Assembly (NCBI RefSeq): GCF_001403635.1
Contig: NZ_LN879467.1
Span: 430,769-494,768 of the forward strand
Direction of reading: 5' to 3'
DNA from: Clostridium massiliamazoniense
Lineage (GTDB): Bacteria; Bacillota; Clostridia; Clostridiales; Clostridiaceae
Length of the DNA stretch: 64,000 bases
Shown: positions 1 to 10,885 of the stretch, one piece after another
How the letters are laid out: each line of letters begins with the position of its first letter
Numbering within the stretch: the first letter of the stretch is position 1
Notes under the pieces: generated by a model
Seen by the model: only the letters and a program-made list of their open reading frames with translations
Told to the model about the DNA's origin: nothing
The model's database searches: none
Translations under genes and position numbers: made by a program

Positions 1-1107
1 ATCAAACTCACTTCTTCCAGCATTTTCTCTTAGCATCTCTATATTTTTATATCCTTCACTTCCTTCTACTAACGAACATCCACATATACACTTTTTATTA
101 TGTAATAAATCATTTAAGAAAGTTACTTTTATATTAGAGGGTAATTGTCCTTTTTCTCTTCTTTCTTCTAAAAAATTCTCTACAAATTCACTATTTTTAA
201 CCATAAGATGATACTTATAATTCTCTGATATATGTTTTTTTACTTTTTTCTCTTCTATAACTAATTGACTAATTAACTTACTTTTTTGATTATTTTTCCC
301 TCGCTCTTGTTCTTCTAATCGTCTTACTTCTTCTATATTAGACTCTCTTAATTGTCTATTACATTTTTCAAATATCATTTCAGTTTTTTTAATTTTTTCT
401 TCTATTTCAATTAACTTTTTCCTTTCTACTTCCAATGATTCCTTGTACACAGTATGTTCTATTGATAATGCTTCTGAATCTTTTCCTTTTGAATATATTT
501 TTATTTGCTCTACAAGATGTCTTTTTGTTCTATTTAAATCAAGTTGAGCATTTTCTATAGTATCTATCCCTAAAATATCTAATATAGCTTTTTTAATTTC
601 TTTTTTTCCATCTATTTTAGCTAATCTATCTATTCTTTCTCCATCAAAAAAGAAAAACCCACTTAAGGATTTAGGAATTATTCTATTTATAAATAAATCT
701 TCCTGTTTTATCTCTTCTTTAACTCCGTTTGATTTAATTCTTATAAAACTTACCTTAGAATTCCCAGCCTTATTTATTTTCCCTTGAGTAGATTTAACAA
801 ATCTTTGGCTTCTCCTTAATATATATGACTCATTATTCTCTGTAAATTCTAATGAAACAAAAGCTTCTGTTTCTTCTAAAAATTTAAGTTCTTTAGCCTT
901 ATTTTCATTTAACATTGTATCAATAGTCAAAGGCTTCATTACCTCACCATATAAGACCCAATTAAATACACTTAAAAGAGTTGTTTTACCTCTTCCATTC
1001 TCACCAATAATAACAACTACATTATTAGAGTTTTTATTTGTATATTCAATACTTTGCTCACCATAATATCTAAAAAAATCTTTTATAATTACTTTATTAA
1101 TTATCAT
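1..1107 (-). CDS. dndD: DndD-like SMC-family ATPase, partial (C-terminus beyond window)
   Basis: About 368 N-terminal residues are visible; the frame stays open to position 1. Near residue 35 there is a Walker A motif (GENGRGKTT), followed by the stretch FFFFDGERIDRLA, which resembles the conserved FFFDGEKIE block of DndD. A long charged coiled-coil region follows, then a cysteine cluster (KCICGCSL) near the window edge that looks like a zinc hook. DndD is the ATPase that acts with DndC and DndE to put sulfur into the DNA backbone. The start ATG lies inside the 3' end of the 62-aa gene (11-bp overlap), implying translational coupling. The other modification genes (dndA, B, C, E) are not in the window. 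Another SMC/RecF-like defence ATPase is possible, but the dpt genes next door favour DndD. Confidence 0.72.
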   Translation of the reverse strand, partial: MIINKVIIKDFFRYYGEQSIEYTNKNSNNVVVIIGENGRGKTTLLSVFNWVLYGEVMKPLTIDTMLNENKAKELKFLEETEAFVSLEFTENNESYILRRSQRFVKSTQGKINKAGNSKVSFIRIKSNGVKEEIKQEDLFINRIIPKSLSGFFFFDGERIDRLAKIDGKKEIKKAILDILGIDTIENAQLDLNRTKRHLVEQIKIYSKGKDSEALSIEHTVYKESLEVERKKLIEIEEKIKKTEMIFEKCNRQLRESNIEEVRRLEEQERGKNNQKSKLISQLVIEEKKVKKHISENYKYHLMVKNSEFVENFLEERREKGQLPSNIKVTFLNDLLHNKKCICGCSLVEGSEGYKNIEMLRENAGRSEFD

Positions 1108-1285
1108 TGACTACATCCTCTACTATTTTTAAAATTTTATCAATTACTATAGTATTATCTTTAGCTGATCTTACTTTGTAAATCTTTTCTAGATTTAATA
1201 ATTTTCTGTGAGCTTCTCTCATTGATTTATTATGTTTCATATATATTCTCGTTACGCCAGTGTGCATTTTTGTATTTAAACTCAT
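1097..1285 (-). CDS. 62-aa small basic protein coupled to dndD
   Basis: A short lysine/arginine-rich protein with no signal peptide or membrane segment and a predicted helical C-terminal half. The ATG is preceded by AAGGGGAT at good spacing. Its last codons overlap the dndD start by 11 bp, so the two are probably translated together. It lies downstream of the dptH terminator, so it opens a separate transcription unit with dndD. I do not recognise the family. Position suggests an accessory subunit or a small regulator of the sulfur-modification operon; this is inference only. Confidence 0.65.
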   Translation of the reverse strand: MSLNTKMHTGVTRIYMKHNKSMREAHRKLLNLEKIYKVRSAKDNTIVIDKILKIVEDVVNDN

Positions 1286-1325
1286 ATTTATATCCCCTTA
1301 CTAACTTATAATTTAAGTATTATAT

Positions 1326-1362
1326 AAAAAAGCTACTACCGTCAATAATAGTAGCTTTTTTA
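1326..1362 (-). terminator. Rho-independent terminator after dptH
   Basis: Inverted repeat AAAAAGCTACTA / TAGTAGCTTTTT with a short loop, T-rich on both sides, so it could work in both directions. It separates dptFGH from the downstream small gene plus dndD. Confidence 0.85.
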
Positions 1363-1364
1363 AT

Positions 1365-4300
1365 TTATTTTTTCATTAATTCCCAAAAAGCTTTATCTTT
1401 AATATAAATAGGGCTATTCGAATCCCCCATTTTTACTAAACTATAATGTTTAGTTAATGATTTTATCTTATTACAAAGCAATTCTTCATCATGTTTATTT
1501 TGAGTATTAAATATATATTTTACATCTTTATTATTTATCTCTGTAACACTATGAACTATCCAAGTTAATATATAGTTTGAATAATCATTATCCCCAGTTG
1601 AAAAGTGGCTTAAAAGTTGTGTTGAAAGTATAGTTCCTACACCAAACTCTCTCCCCTCTTTTAATATTTTCTTTATAGATGTAAAATCTTCACTTAAGAA
1701 GTTATCAGCTTCATCAACAAGTATTATTTTATTTATCTGTCTAAGATTTCCTTCTATTTTGCTATGTCCCATCGCTTGCATTTGAGAATAGAATAAATCT
1801 AAGGTTATAGCTACCACTAAATTTTGAATACTTGGATCATATCCTGATAAATCAATTACTGTTACACCATTTATTAATTCAAATAATGGTTTTGTTTCTA
1901 AAGGATCTATTTCAAAAATTTCAAATTCAGCTAAATTCTTTAATGCTGCATATAAACTATCTTCTTTAAATCCTTCACTCTCAATATATAAATTATAAAC
2001 TTCATTTAAAGTAGGTACTGGATTTTCCCAAGTTGATGGATTTCCCTTTGATATCCCTCTTCTTTCATAAGCCTCCATTATTATATCTTTTAAGGTCATA
2101 TTTTGTTTTGCCCCTAATCTAAAGGCTTTAGTTATAGTTTCAGCAAGAGAACTAGCTGTATGAAGTGGTAACATTGGTTTAAATGCCTTAGGTTTTATTA
2201 TTGAAAGAGGATTAAACGGTAATCTATATAATGGATAAACTTTAGCATTTGTGGCCTTTATAAAGTCTTCCTTGTTTTGATTATAGTCACCCTTGTAATC
2301 AAATATTAATATTCCTAAATCTTTACCTTCCACATTATATTTTCTTTCTCTATATAACTGAGTTATTAATGATTTTGTGAACTGAGTCTTACCAGTACCC
2401 ATTTGTCCTATTATACCTGTATTTGTATGAAATACTTTATCAGTGTCAGTTGGATACCAGTATAAATTTTCTCCATTACTTTGATTTTGTCCAAATAATA
2501 TTCTCATTTCTCGTTGTTCCTTAACAGAATTTTCTGCTAAGATAGACTCATTTATTTCTATCTTATATTGACTAATATCACTTTTTTCTTTCTTTTCTTC
2601 GTTTATTTTATTATCTTCTGTTAGTTCTTTACTCTCATTACCATTTTCATTATTATTTGTATTATTGTTTACATTAATGTACGCACTATCACTTGTATTT
2701 ATATTTTCATTGCTGTAAGTATATTTATTTGTATCCTTATTAGAACCTATTATACTTTTTATTTCCTCTATACTTTTAGTAATATAGTTTATACCATCTT
2801 CTTCACTATATTCTATTACCTTTATATTATCCTGAATATGTGATTCATTGAAGCAAACATTACCAGCTTTAAATGATATTACAGCACCTCTTCCAATTTT
2901 ATTATCTAAATCTAATGATATTTCGTATTCCTCATTAAGAAGTCTCTTCCTAACTTTAGAATCGATTATTCTATCCCAAACTTTAGAATTTCCTACACCA
3001 TAAAGTTTAAGCTTTTCTGCACTTGTTATAGTTAGTTGCATTAGGAAATTTCTATATATTTTTTTATTATAATTTATATTCTCATTTCCTATTCCTAATG
3101 TTTTTATAAGGAGGTCTTTTGTTGTATTAGCTTGTTCCACACCTTTTTTTATATATGAATTATCATTCATTCCTATTTTTACTTCAATAGGATAATAATG
3201 AACTTTTATCTTCTCATTATTCTCTTCTATTCCTATTAATAATATATCATCACTAGTAGAAAAGTTATGTTCAAACCCAAGGTTTTTAGCAGAGAAAAAT
3301 CCTTCATTTTTCTTAAGACCAGCTCCCCCTGAAACTCTTAATACTTCTTCTAATGAAATAGGAACCCATATTATATTTTCCATTTCAAAATATGCTAATG
3401 CTAATTTGATTGCTGATAAAATACTTATCTTTTCCTTTGGAAAATGTGATTTTCTAGATATTAATCTTAACAACCAATCTCCATTTATAGCATTAAACAT
3501 ATTAATAATTTTGCTAGTAGACTCTTTGGTATTATTAACCCCATGTTTTATTAAAAATTCTTCTATAAGCTTTTGATATGGGATTGATTTTCTTGTTACC
3601 GTTATTGCATCATATCCTCCAGCCGTAGTATATTGATCACTATAATGTATTATCAATAAATCATTAGCATTAGGGTCATTCTTAAAGAAATTCAAATCAA
3701 CTTTAGGATTTATAAAAGTAACCCAGTTACCAGAATTGTATATTTTTTCTAAATTTTCTTTACTACTATTAGATACTGAAACCATTTTACAATTTTCTGA
3801 ATTAAATGGTGCTCCTGTCAAGGATACATTTATCGCATTTAATCTTGTTACAATATTCACTAGCTTACTATTTTCATCTATATATTTAGTTCCAAATCCT
3901 GTTCTATAATTATCGCCTAAAAAAATTGATGGTATTCCTGAAATTAATCCATTTAACACTACCCCTGTTTCTATATCATTCATGTTGGAAATTATAGGTT
4001 TTACATGGTCATCCATTTCTAAAAAAGTTAAATGAGCATATTCTATATCTTTATTTCCATCAAATTTTTTTGAATAGAATTGTACTTTTTCCCTAAATAA
4101 ATTCATTATATCTTCTTCTGTTGTAGTATTATCAACTTTAAACTTAAGATTATATAACTCTTTTAATTCTTCTATATTTTCATTAAATGCAACTTCTTCA
4201 AAGGCATTAACTATATTTTTATTTGAATATATATATATTTCCATTGGATTTATATTAAGTTTATCTTCTTTACTTCTCTTTAATTGTTTTACATAATAGT

Positions 4301-6563
4301 TAAACACACCTTGTAAAATTTCTTTACTATCACCAGTATTTATTAAATTTATTTTTATTGGAACATTATTTCCCATGCTAAATAAATACTTGAAATGGCT
4401 TATAAATTCTTCTATTTTTTCTTGAACCAACTTCGAAACAAAATCCCTTGATCCTTTATATCTTGGTAAATTTTCATCAACATAATATGTCCATTCAGGA
4501 GAATGACTTTGCTCTATTGGAATATAAATATTATCATTTTCATCACTTATATATGGTAATAAATAAGTTGAAGATAGTTTTTTAAGAGTATTATCCTCTA
4601 ATTCCTCATTTCCTATTTTTTCATTAATAAGAAGTTGGTAAGCTATATTTACTGGATGTAATGGTGTAAAAAGTAATTCTTTATCCTCAAACTCTCTTTT
4701 TATTGTTCCTACTTTAAATAAATCTTTTTTAGAACTATTTAAATAGTCACCATCTTTTATAGAATGCAATTCATCAATAAAAGCATCTAAATAATTAATT
4801 AATAAAACCTTTAACTCCTCATTAATAGTAGATAAACTTGGTAATTGAGATTTTTTATTCATAAAGTCTATTATATCTTTATAAGTTTCTTTTATTCTAT
4901 CACTTACATCTAAATTAATTTCTACTAATTCATCACTATATTGCTTAAATGAAAGTCCCCCTACTTCAATAATAAGTTTTTCTAATTCTAAATTTTTCTT
5001 GAAATCATCCCTTGTACAATGTTCTTCGGTTCCAAATTTCAATTTATTATCTCCACAGTATTCAAATGATTTACTTTTCTCTCTTTTTAATTTCCATACC
5101 CTAAAACCATCTATTGTTCTAATCTTTTCTGGAGTCCCTTGAATAACAAAATTAATTTCTTCAGTCCCAAAATTCAACGTAAAACTTGCAACTCCAGTTT
5201 CATTATAATCAAATTCTTCACTTATATTTATAATATTTTTTTTATCATTTAAAATATCTACTTCTTGATTATTAACTTTTATTTCTATTATATTTTCTTC
5301 ATTTATACTTTCTCCAATATAAAATTTATCTTCATTAGTATTAAGTAATAAATGTTTCTGTCTAGGTTTTATAGAATATATTGTTTTTATATCATTAAAC
5401 TTCTTAGGTTCTATAGACACTACTAATATTCTAAAGTCAAATTTAACTCCATCTTCATTGGTGTAAACTACTTGAGAAAACTTATCTTTTGAATTACCTT
5501 TAAGTAAAATCGTCAATTTTTTACCTGAAGTTGTCACCTCAACATTTTTAACTGTTTTTAAATAATCTTTTTTTAAATAATCATCAAAATAGCCTTCTAT
5601 TTTTATTTCTTCCTTATTTTCATAATTGAAAACTATTATGTTTCTTATTCTTTCTTTAACTTTAGTGATTCCTTCCGCTCTATCCCACGCCTCTACATTA
5701 CAAGTCATCTCATTATATCTGATTGGTTCTTTACTATTTTTATTATCTACAGATTTTTTTACAACACTATATTTTACTTCTTTCCAATTTTCGCTTTTTA
5801 ACTGATCAATACCTTTTTCATCAAAATATTTCTCTAATTGAGTATCTAAATTACCATAGCTATGTGCTTCATTTACTATTTCAAAGCATCTTGAATTTTC
5901 TTTTAGCCTCTTTTTTAATTGTGCTCCTGTTAAATCATTTAATTCATCATCAAAAAAAAGTCCAAAACTTTTATACTTCTCCCTCTCTATACATGGTTCA
6001 CTTATAACATTTAGCAGTTCTTTGTATTCGAATATTGAACTTGTCCCAGAAAAAACCTCTTTCTTCTTTTTATCCAATTCTGTAGATATAATTGCTTTAT
6101 CAATTTTATTCAAATTTGAACTTCCGATTTTTTTATTTAAATCCTTTATAATAGAATCTACATGGAATGGCATTCCTTCTTTATTAAAACTTTCAGCCCC
6201 ATTAATTATACTATCTAAGGTTGTGTCATGAATAAATAAAATTGCTTTATCTTCATACCCGCTTTTTCCAACTAAATTTCTAAGAGTTGTTAGAAAATCT
6301 GGTTGAATATTATCAATAGTTGCAGATACTATTACTTTTACACTATTAAAATTTAAAGTATAACTTTCATACTTTATTTCTCCATTACTATCTCTATAAT
6401 AAAATGCTTCAGCATTTTCACTATTTTTTAAACTTTCATATAATGACTTAACTTGCTCCTCTTCTTCAAATTGAATATCAAACCTTGACGCTACAGCTGG
6501 GTTATTTTCACTAAAAAACTTTATAACTTTTTCTGATAAATAATCATAGAATTGTTTTAACAT
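1365..6563 (-). CDS. dptH: DptH, HerA-like ATPase of phosphorothioation-dependent restriction
   Basis: A very large protein (about 1,730 aa), the usual size for DptH/DndH. The C-terminal third is a HerA/FtsK-type ATPase: Walker A GQMGTGKT near residue 1390 and Walker B IILVDEAD near 1620. Around residue 1130 the motif IEVKIG, preceded by a short acidic beta-strand region, looks like the ExK part of a PD-(D/E)xK nuclease fold. A low-complexity Asn/Glu-rich linker (about 1290-1350) separates it from the ATPase. DptFGH cleaves DNA lacking phosphorothioate marks. The open frame begins at a GTG at 6578; I prefer the ATG at 6563 because GGGG lies at better spacing. Either start overlaps the end of dptG, indicating a coupled operon. 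Confidence 0.78.
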   Translation of the reverse strand: MLKQFYDYLSEKVIKFFSENNPAVASRFDIQFEEEEQVKSLYESLKNSENAEAFYYRDSNGEIKYESYTLNFNSVKVIVSATIDNIQPDFLTTLRNLVGKSGYEDKAILFIHDTTLDSIINGAESFNKEGMPFHVDSIIKDLNKKIGSSNLNKIDKAIISTELDKKKKEVFSGTSSIFEYKELLNVISEPCIEREKYKSFGLFFDDELNDLTGAQLKKRLKENSRCFEIVNEAHSYGNLDTQLEKYFDEKGIDQLKSENWKEVKYSVVKKSVDNKNSKEPIRYNEMTCNVEAWDRAEGITKVKERIRNIIVFNYENKEEIKIEGYFDDYLKKDYLKTVKNVEVTTSGKKLTILLKGNSKDKFSQVVYTNEDGVKFDFRILVVSIEPKKFNDIKTIYSIKPRQKHLLLNTNEDKFYIGESINEENIIEIKVNNQEVDILNDKKNIINISEEFDYNETGVASFTLNFGTEEINFVIQGTPEKIRTIDGFRVWKLKREKSKSFEYCGDNKLKFGTEEHCTRDDFKKNLELEKLIIEVGGLSFKQYSDELVEINLDVSDRIKETYKDIIDFMNKKSQLPSLSTINEELKVLLINYLDAFIDELHSIKDGDYLNSSKKDLFKVGTIKREFEDKELLFTPLHPVNIAYQLLINEKIGNEELEDNTLKKLSSTYLLPYISDENDNIYIPIEQSHSPEWTYYVDENLPRYKGSRDFVSKLVQEKIEEFISHFKYLFSMGNNVPIKINLINTGDSKEILQGVFNYYVKQLKRSKEDKLNINPMEIYIYSNKNIVNAFEEVAFNENIEELKELYNLKFKVDNTTTEEDIMNLFREKVQFYSKKFDGNKDIEYAHLTFLEMDDHVKPIISNMNDIETGVVLNGLISGIPSIFLGDNYRTGFGTKYIDENSKLVNIVTRLNAINVSLTGAPFNSENCKMVSVSNSSKENLEKIYNSGNWVTFINPKVDLNFFKNDPNANDLLIIHYSDQYTTAGGYDAITVTRKSIPYQKLIEEFLIKHGVNNTKESTSKIINMFNAINGDWLLRLISRKSHFPKEKISILSAIKLALAYFEMENIIWVPISLEEVLRVSGGAGLKKNEGFFSAKNLGFEHNFSTSDDILLIGIEENNEKIKVHYYPIEVKIGMNDNSYIKKGVEQANTTKDLLIKTLGIGNENINYNKKIYRNFLMQLTITSAEKLKLYGVGNSKVWDRIIDSKVRKRLLNEEYEISLDLDNKIGRGAVISFKAGNVCFNESHIQDNIKVIEYSEEDGINYITKSIEEIKSIIGSNKDTNKYTYSNENINTSDSAYINVNNNTNNNENGNESKELTEDNKINEEKKEKSDISQYKIEINESILAENSVKEQREMRILFGQNQSNGENLYWYPTDTDKVFHTNTGIIGQMGTGKTQFTKSLITQLYRERKYNVEGKDLGILIFDYKGDYNQNKEDFIKATNAKVYPLYRLPFNPLSIIKPKAFKPMLPLHTASSLAETITKAFRLGAKQNMTLKDIIMEAYERRGISKGNPSTWENPVPTLNEVYNLYIESEGFKEDSLYAALKNLAEFEIFEIDPLETKPLFELINGVTVIDLSGYDPSIQNLVVAITLDLFYSQMQAMGHSKIEGNLRQINKIILVDEADNFLSEDFTSIKKILKEGREFGVGTILSTQLLSHFSTGDNDYSNYILTWIVHSVTEINNKDVKYIFNTQNKHDEELLCNKIKSLTKHYSLVKMGDSNSPIYIKDKAFWELMKK

Positions 6564-7929
6564 ACATTGCATCCCCACTATCTGATTTTTTTTCTATTAT
6601 GTTTAATCTCTCATATAATTGAAGAACTTTAGCTTTACTATCTCTGTCAAAGTATATTCCTCTTTTTTCAAATTCTTCAAATAATAGCTTTAACTTAATC
6701 TTATCATTATCTTTCATAGATATCTTTGTTAATAAAATAATATCGTCATCACTTAAACTAAGTACATAACCTAATGTTCCTCTTCTTTTAGCCATTTTTT
6801 CCTGAGTGAATTTAACAATCCAATTACTATAAGAATTATAGGCTCTCGATCTCTTGGAACCTTTTACATTAAACTGATAATCAACTGCATTGAATAGTTC
6901 ATAAATCTTATCATATGCATAATCACCACTTGAATTTTTACTTATTTTCATATCGCTCCATGGAGTATCAACACTCCATCTCTCTTTATATGCATTTATT
7001 ATTTTTGTCATATTCTCTGAAAAATTATCTCTATTTAAATCATTTATTTCTTCAAATAAAGTTAAATAATTAACATTCAAATTTTTATTAGTTAATGTAT
7101 TTAAAAATTCTAATATAATTGCATGTGAAAATATATTTAACATATTTTCCTTTAAAAATCTAAATCCATATTCATAAGCTTTTCTACTCTTACTAACAGA
7201 TTTTTCTGTATTTAATGTAAAATATATTTTTTCAATCCTATTGTAATCAGCTTTTTCAAAATTATTTAATTTTAAACTTAATTGAGAAATATAAAAGAAA
7301 TAGTATATTTCTAAAACTCTCTGAAGACTTTCTTTATACAGTTCCTTATGACTTAGTAAAAACCTCATATCTTCACTAAATCTTTCTTTTATTATTGGTA
7401 TATTATTCATATAATCTTCAACAATACTATTTTTTTCTTTTAACTGAGGAAGCGATTCTAATATCAGCTTGTACATTATGTTATTTACTTCTTCTGAATA
7501 AATCTCCTTAGAAAATTCCTTTAATTTTTCATCAAATAATACACTATAAATAAAGTTAGCTATTTTTTCTTCTGAACTATCTGATTTTATATAATTTAAT
7601 GTTCTTATATCAAAATTTATAAGTTCATCATTGCTTATAAACATACTTTTTATAATTGATTTTAATGCTTTAGCATCTTTTTCATTAGTAGTTGCTTTTT
7701 CTTGAATTTCTTTTATTAATATTTCTATATCAAATTCTGTATCTTTTATTTTAGATTTATTTGAAATTAATCTTGAAAAAGCACCTGTTACACCTTTAAA
7801 ATCTAATACTATTTTTTTATCATTTGCTGCAAAAGGTACTAGCTTACAATTATGACCTTGTGAATGATTTCCTTTTATAGTTTTCTTTATTCCTTCTAAA
7901 TTTAATTCATAATTTAAATTACTTTCCAT
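6544..7929 (-). CDS. dptG: DptG, phosphorothioation-dependent restriction protein
   Basis: 461 aa, the expected size for DptG, lying between dptF and dptH as in known dptFGH operons. It is soluble, rich in Lys, Glu and Ile, mostly helical by composition, with no P-loop or nuclease motif that I can see. GGAGG sits 9 bases before the ATG, inside the end of dptF, and the two frames overlap by 11 bp. The 3' end overlaps dptH. Identification rests mainly on gene order and length, since DptG has no easily read catalytic motif; it probably bridges DptF and DptH in the restriction complex. Confidence 0.68.
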   Translation of the reverse strand: MESNLNYELNLEGIKKTIKGNHSQGHNCKLVPFAANDKKIVLDFKGVTGAFSRLISNKSKIKDTEFDIEILIKEIQEKATTNEKDAKALKSIIKSMFISNDELINFDIRTLNYIKSDSSEEKIANFIYSVLFDEKLKEFSKEIYSEEVNNIMYKLILESLPQLKEKNSIVEDYMNNIPIIKERFSEDMRFLLSHKELYKESLQRVLEIYYFFYISQLSLKLNNFEKADYNRIEKIYFTLNTEKSVSKSRKAYEYGFRFLKENMLNIFSHAIILEFLNTLTNKNLNVNYLTLFEEINDLNRDNFSENMTKIINAYKERWSVDTPWSDMKISKNSSGDYAYDKIYELFNAVDYQFNVKGSKRSRAYNSYSNWIVKFTQEKMAKRRGTLGYVLSLSDDDIILLTKISMKDNDKIKLKLLFEEFEKRGIYFDRDSKAKVLQLYERLNIIEKKSDSGDAMYVKTIL

Positions 7930-10852
7930 CAGAATTTACCTCCATAAATGAAAAACCACCAAAATCTTCATCATATTCTAATATATATTTTTTATTTTCT
8001 TCTCTATTTTTCTCTGTAAAGAACATTTTTTCCTTTTGAGATCCTAAAGTGATTATATTTTCTAAAGTTTCTACAAATTTTATATAATGAGCCTTATCAA
8101 GCTTATTGGCTCTATATCCCGCTAAAACTTTTTGTAGGGTTTCATATAGATCAAAATCAATTTCAAATACGTAAGATTTATCACTATTTTCAACTTTATA
8201 CATTAATTTTAAATTATCTAAAAACTTTTCTAACTTAACACTATTATTTACAGTTAGATTTGATAAATCTGGTCTTATATTTATTTCTTCACTAATTTTA
8301 TAATTTAGTTGATTCTTTCCTACAAAAATATTAATTTCATTTTGATCTGATTCACCATTCCATTTCATAATAGCTGTTTTAATTCTTACATATAAATCTT
8401 TTAATTTACTTTTATCACACTTATTCCAATTATATAAATCCTGTATGAATTTAGAATATATCTTATCTTCTAGATTAAATAAATCACTAGTTGCTGAAAG
8501 TGCAAAACTTCTTATAAATAACGCTAATAGCCTATCTCTTAATTCATCATTTTTAGTTCCAGCTAAATCTTTATTTTCTATTTTCATTAGATATTTATCT
8601 GGATATCTAATATTATTGTTAAAAAATTCAAATACTCTATCAGATGTATTAAACTCTATAACAAAATCATCTAACTCATTATTTCTGATATTCAAAGGAT
8701 CTAATTTTTTAATAGCTTCAAAAACAAATGATAATTCAGATCTATCAAATAAAATATTAGGTAATAATGCCTCAATATACTCATTTTCATTTAACTTTGC
8801 TATTTTATTTTTAAAAATAAATTCATCATCTTTATTACTGTTTTTTCCCACTATTATATCAAAAATAAAATTCAATAATGCCCTTGTTGTAATTAAAAGC
8901 TTATTTTTAATAATTGCTTCTATTATCAAAGCAACAATATTTTCTCTAACTTCATCAAAGTTCAAATACTCATAATTTAATTTTATAGGACAACAATCTT
9001 TATTTTTACAGCTTAAACAATTTTCACAATAAGATTTATAGAAAACATTATCTTTATTGTCGCTAGTTACCTTCTTAATTAAATTTGATATATATTCTGA
9101 TTTAGTTTTTTCATTTTCTAGTTCATACATATGATAATCACCAAAATTAACAAATTGGAATGAACTACTATCATCATAAGGATATTCAATAATTGTTGAC
9201 TCTAGTATTTTTTTATCAGTAACAAATTCTCTTAATCTAGTAAAATTTTCACCATATTTTGAATCAATAAAATTATTTAATGTTCCTAAATTTATAGCTA
9301 AGATAAGTTTTTCCTTATTTTTGCTTATATTTTCATCATTAAAATCTGATAATACATCATTTAAAGTATCCATAGCTGTTTTTTTAGGGTCTAAACTTTC
9401 AGTAGCATCATTCCATAACTTAAATTCTCTCATAATTTGAGGATATTTATTTTTAAAATATGAAATTATGTGAGATTTACCATCTCCAGCACTTCCACAA
9501 ACTAATATTAATTTTTGAAAATCAGACTTTGCACAATTTTTTATTAAATGTTCTAATTCTATATGCATGGTTCTCTCCACATGCATATATTGCTTAAATT
9601 TACTGAAACTTTCTAATCCTTCTACAGCTTCTTTTGAAGATTCTTTTAATCTATTTAATTCTTTCACTAAACATCCTGAAGATTCTTTAACTTCATTTAT
9701 TATATCTTTTGTATCATCTATTATATCCAAAGCTATCTCCTGTTCTGTTTCTTCACTAATATTCTCTTTTATTATCTTATCGCTCCAAATTTCTAATAAA
9801 TCATCATTAAATATTGATATAAATTTTTCTATTATTAGTTTTATACCTTCTTTATTATTTTCCATTGTTTCTTTTGTATCATCTAATTTTTCTTTAATAT
9901 CAAGAACATTAAATTTAAACCTAAAAACCAATCCTTCATATCTCTCTTCACTTATGTCTAGGTTCATTTCTTCTCTTAAACGTCTTATTAAGCTATCTAT
10001 TAAATCCTCATTTATATTATTTAAATCTTTAATATTTACATCTATATTACATTTTGTATTTATAGGTCTACTAATATTTACTTCCAATGATATGCCTTTT
10101 AGTGCATCAAGATTTTCAAATTTATTTTTTAAATAAATATTTTTTATATTTATCTCTTCTCCATTAAAACTTATATCCCACTTTTTTTCTTGCAATATAT
10201 TTTTTAATTCACATGTCATGAATTCTAAATAACATGAATCATTATTAATTATGTTCTCTTTCTCTTTTATCTCTTCATTATTTAATACTTTTGTAGTATC
10301 TTTTTCTTCTGAATAAACTTCCAATGTTTTATCTAAATTAAGTTCTTTGCCCTTTGAATCGTTATTAAGTAACAATCCCTTTAATTCATTAAACATTTTT
10401 TTTATCATTCCAGAATTCTCATTTTCTTGATTTTGCATACTAGGTGTTTTATATGGTTCACCCTTAAAGTCTGCTTTTATATAATTTTGTATATACCAAG
10501 TAATTATTTTATATAAATTTCTATGAATTTTTAAAGCTGATTCCAACTCACCTTCTACCGTATCATGAACAACTTTATTTCCAGTTTTTCTTACTATGTT
10601 GAAATACTCACTTACTTCTCTAGTAATAACATTATTTACAAATAATTGATTAATTCTATCAACTTGTTTAAAATTTATTAAATCATCAAGCCCTTCATCA
10701 CTAGCTATTCTTTTACTTAATAATTCCCCTAAAAGTCTCCCCTTAAATATAGCCGCTGTTGAATCATTATATATTGATTTATCTATTTCAAATGCTAATT
10801 TTTCTAAGTTATCATTATCATCATATATATTCTCAAACAATTTAGAAAGCAC
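7919..10852 (-). CDS. dptF: DptF-like P-loop ATPase with DUF4145-like N-terminus
   Basis: About 977 aa. Residues 1-135 resemble the DUF4145/HsdR N-terminal helical domain (motif IVRKTGNKVVHD). A linker and a mixed alpha/beta segment follow, then a P-loop near residue 450 (CGSAGDGKS) and a cysteine cluster near 615 (CENCLSCKNKDCC), probably zinc-binding. The P-loop, zinc cluster and the motif LITTRALLNFIFD fit DptF as the first gene of dptFGH. The open frame starts at GTG 10861, but AAGGAG is 6 bases before the GTG at 10852, so that start is preferred. At this length the N-terminal 400 residues look like an addition to the ATPase core. Confidence 0.7.
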   Translation of the reverse strand: MLSKLFENIYDDNDNLEKLAFEIDKSIYNDSTAAIFKGRLLGELLSKRIASDEGLDDLINFKQVDRINQLFVNNVITREVSEYFNIVRKTGNKVVHDTVEGELESALKIHRNLYKIITWYIQNYIKADFKGEPYKTPSMQNQENENSGMIKKMFNELKGLLLNNDSKGKELNLDKTLEVYSEEKDTTKVLNNEEIKEKENIINNDSCYLEFMTCELKNILQEKKWDISFNGEEINIKNIYLKNKFENLDALKGISLEVNISRPINTKCNIDVNIKDLNNINEDLIDSLIRRLREEMNLDISEERYEGLVFRFKFNVLDIKEKLDDTKETMENNKEGIKLIIEKFISIFNDDLLEIWSDKIIKENISEETEQEIALDIIDDTKDIINEVKESSGCLVKELNRLKESSKEAVEGLESFSKFKQYMHVERTMHIELEHLIKNCAKSDFQKLILVCGSAGDGKSHIISYFKNKYPQIMREFKLWNDATESLDPKKTAMDTLNDVLSDFNDENISKNKEKLILAINLGTLNNFIDSKYGENFTRLREFVTDKKILESTIIEYPYDDSSSFQFVNFGDYHMYELENEKTKSEYISNLIKKVTSDNKDNVFYKSYCENCLSCKNKDCCPIKLNYEYLNFDEVRENIVALIIEAIIKNKLLITTRALLNFIFDIIVGKNSNKDDEFIFKNKIAKLNENEYIEALLPNILFDRSELSFVFEAIKKLDPLNIRNNELDDFVIEFNTSDRVFEFFNNNIRYPDKYLMKIENKDLAGTKNDELRDRLLALFIRSFALSATSDLFNLEDKIYSKFIQDLYNWNKCDKSKLKDLYVRIKTAIMKWNGESDQNEINIFVGKNQLNYKISEEINIRPDLSNLTVNNSVKLEKFLDNLKLMYKVENSDKSYVFEIDFDLYETLQKVLAGYRANKLDKAHYIKFVETLENIITLGSQKEKMFFTEKNREENKKYILEYDEDFGGFSFMEVNSDGK

Positions 10853-10885
10853 ACTCCACACTCCTTTTTATATAGATCTCTTAAG

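Noticed and set aside
8445-10136. Two ORFs of 176 and 189 aa antisense to dptF
   Set aside because: Serine/leucine/asparagine-rich shadows of a Lys/Asn/Asp-rich gene; no ribosome sites.
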